Part shown: positions 30,626-31,000 of the stretch, in pieces
Position numbering within the stretch: the first letter of the stretch is position 1
How the letters are laid out: the number at the start of each line of letters is the position of its first letter
Origin: Cristatella mucedo
Taxonomy: Eukaryota; Bryozoa; Phylactolaemata; Cristatellidae
DNA length: 31,000 nt
NCBI GenBank assembly: GCA_009760855.2
Contig: WPIO01000072.1
Span: 64,001 to 95,000, forward strand
Direction: 5' to 3'
Position numbers and translations under genes: made by a program
The notes under the pieces: model-generated
The model's input: the letters and a program-made list of their open reading frames with translations, nothing else
The model's database searches: none
Told to the model about the DNA's origin: nothing

Positions 30626-31000
30626 CCCTGGGCTAAGATTCATAAGCAATGCCGGTCCACTGTCTCCTAGAGGTGGCAAATCAACTAAGAAGCCGAGCTT
30701 CAATTAACCATCGAACGTGCTGCACTATAGAGCCTCACCTAGCCTGCAAAAACCGTATGAATTAATCAGGCCATAACATACTTCCGGTATCTATCAATTA
30801 CCAACCGATCAATGGGCCTCTTTAAAACCTGCATTAGAAAATCGCTGTATCGTGATGATATATTTATGTTACTTTATGTAGACAGCAGTGTAAGGATGAC
30901 GTGTCATTAGCATTTTATGGTAGGTCAGATACTATAAATCCACCAGCTCGTGTTTCATGTATTCAGCTAGACATTTAATGCCTAGATAGCTCGAGAACTG
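30626..31000. other. Unassigned flank
   Basis: No gene or repeat recognised. Confidence 0.4.

Overview
The window is animal (metazoan) nuclear DNA: spliced protein-coding exons with GT-AG introns sit in a background of non-LTR retrotransposons, tRNA-derived SINEs, LTR and DNA-transposon remnants and long microsatellites. The species cannot be named from the sequence. The mix of CR1/L2-type LINEs with (ATT)n tails, tRNA-SINEs and Tc1/mariner remnants suggests an invertebrate or basal chordate, but this is inference.

Gene 1, minus strand, 13649 down to 2224 and continuing out of the window: MOCS1, the MoaA-like radical-SAM enzyme of molybdenum cofactor synthesis. Seven coding exons were reconstructed by reading splice sites and phases. 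Together they give 357 complete codons from a short mitochondrial-type leader through both iron-sulfur cysteine motifs. One intron uses a GC donor. The last exon in the window stops about 10 bp from a roughly 720-bp, 12-bp-period GC-rich minisatellite. The rest of the gene (end of MOCS1A, MOCS1B/MoaC part) was not found between 1 and 1490.

Gene 2, plus strand, 26016 to 28276: an unrecognised four-exon gene model of 222 residues. All junction phases agree, the start has a strong context, and a stop codon and distant AATAAA follow. It lies just downstream of an LTR-like repeat.

Mobile DNA fills most of the rest. A CR1/L2-like LINE family (here family 1) is present in at least ten 5'-truncated copies on both strands. 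The longest (about 22068-24180, minus) covers much of the reverse transcriptase but carries a stop in the catalytic YADD box and a microsatellite expansion. A second LINE family occurs at 18595-19150 and 21330-22062; the latter is split by a family-1 insertion. Five tRNA-derived SINEs end in nearly the same hairpin-forming tail as family 1, which makes them a likely SINE/LINE partner pair. A candidate solo LTR (15118-15432) interrupts a LINE tail, with a second copy at about 25480-25790. Another dispersed repeat of about 140 bp is nested in a LINE at 4232 and repeated at 18422. A Tc1/mariner transposase relic lies at 29325-30115.

Layout: 1-230 unassigned; 230-880 GT/GA repeats; 1490-2212 minisatellite; 2224-13649 MOCS1 with LINE/SINE insertions in its introns; 13650-14310 its CpG-containing upstream region; 14700-24960 nested retroelements and simple repeats; 25000-28300 GC-richer gene 2 region; 28300-31000 its probable 3' UTR, the Tc1 relic and a LINE tail.
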